From: Chloroflexota bacterium
Lineage (GTDB): Bacteria; Chloroflexota; Anaerolineae; B4-G1
Direction: 5' to 3'
DNA: 6,212 nucleotides
Assembly: GCA_011046405.1 (NCBI GenBank)
Contig: DSAR01000389.1
Coordinates: 1 to 6,212 of the forward strand
Shown here: positions 6,134-6,212 of the stretch, in pieces
Numbering within the stretch: position 1 is the first letter of the stretch
Layout: each line of letters starts with the position of its first letter
Notes under the pieces: model-generated
Seen by the model: only the letters and a program-made list of their open reading frames with translations
Told to the model about the DNA's origin: nothing
Databases searched by the model: none
Position numbers and translations under genes: made by a program

Positions 6134-6211
6134 TCAAACAGCGATGCCGAGCAGTTGAAACAGAGCGTACATTTGCAATCGAATAGTCTCGTAGTGAGCA
6201 TCAATCGGGTG
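6134..6211 (-). CDS. Possible C-terminal end of an unidentified minus-strand gene (partial)
   Basis: On the minus strand, one frame is open from the window edge to TGA at 6134-6136 and reads, in its last part, YETIRLQMYALFQLLGIAV. The composition is protein-like, an amphipathic Leu-rich helix, and the stop is closely followed by the inverted repeat at 6111-6130. Only 25 codons are visible, so chance openness is quite possible and no family can be assigned. A transposase tail is one thought because of the context, but this is a guess. Another minus-strand frame is open slightly longer, but is Cys-rich and less protein-like. Confidence 0.3.
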   Translation of the reverse strand, partial: HPIDAHYETIRLQMYALFQLLGIAV

Positions 6212-6212
6212 A

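Overview
The window looks like a chromosomal segment from a GC-rich member of the Chloroflexota, probably Anaerolineae-like. This is inferred from protein style, not from a search. Ala/Thr- and Pro/Thr-rich stalks of the ATATA and PTATP type, PASTA-free Ser/Thr kinases with a DFGLVKL activation segment, and an extracellular enzyme carrying C-terminal zinc ribbons are all common in that phylum.

Layout: positions 1-69 are a short leader with no convincing gene. Four genes follow, all on the + strand. The first (70-1290) is a soluble Ser/Thr kinase with a C-terminal FHA phosphothreonine-binding domain. The second (1297-3159) lies 6 nt downstream and is a membrane-anchored Ser/Thr kinase with a long Ala/Thr stalk and an extracytoplasmic beta-sandwich-like domain. 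The third (3288-3566) is a 92-residue Cupin_3-type protein. The fourth (3655-5880) is a subtilisin-family (S8) protease with a complete Asp/His/Ser triad, a membrane segment at each end of its extracytoplasmic part, and two tandem zinc ribbons predicted to be cytoplasmic.

The most unusual DNA structure surrounds the cupin gene. An 8-bp tandem repeat (AGCGAGTC, with an AGCGAATC variant) fills the kinase-cupin gap. The same unit in inverted orientation fills the cupin-protease gap. The inner edges of the two arrays match exactly, giving 61-nt arms (3185-3245 and 3572-3632) with only two mismatches and a 326-nt loop that contains the whole cupin gene and its ribosome binding site. The cupin therefore looks like a cassette bracketed by inverted arrays, or a gene sitting in the loop of a large mRNA hairpin.

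The right end (5881-6212) has no complete gene. It contains a near-consensus promoter (TTGACA, 17-nt spacer, extended -10 TATAGT, A/T-rich upstream tract), about 90 nt of potentially structured RNA with no ORF, a 9-bp perfect inverted repeat, and possibly the last 25 codons of a minus-strand gene that leaves the window.

How the genes may work together (inference): the membrane kinase could sense an outside ligand, the FHA kinase could read or relay phosphothreonine marks in the cytoplasm, and the two-pass protease could link outside proteolysis to its cytoplasmic zinc ribbons. Tight spacing of the kinases supports co-translation. Membership of the cupin and protease in the same transcript is only suggested by shared direction.
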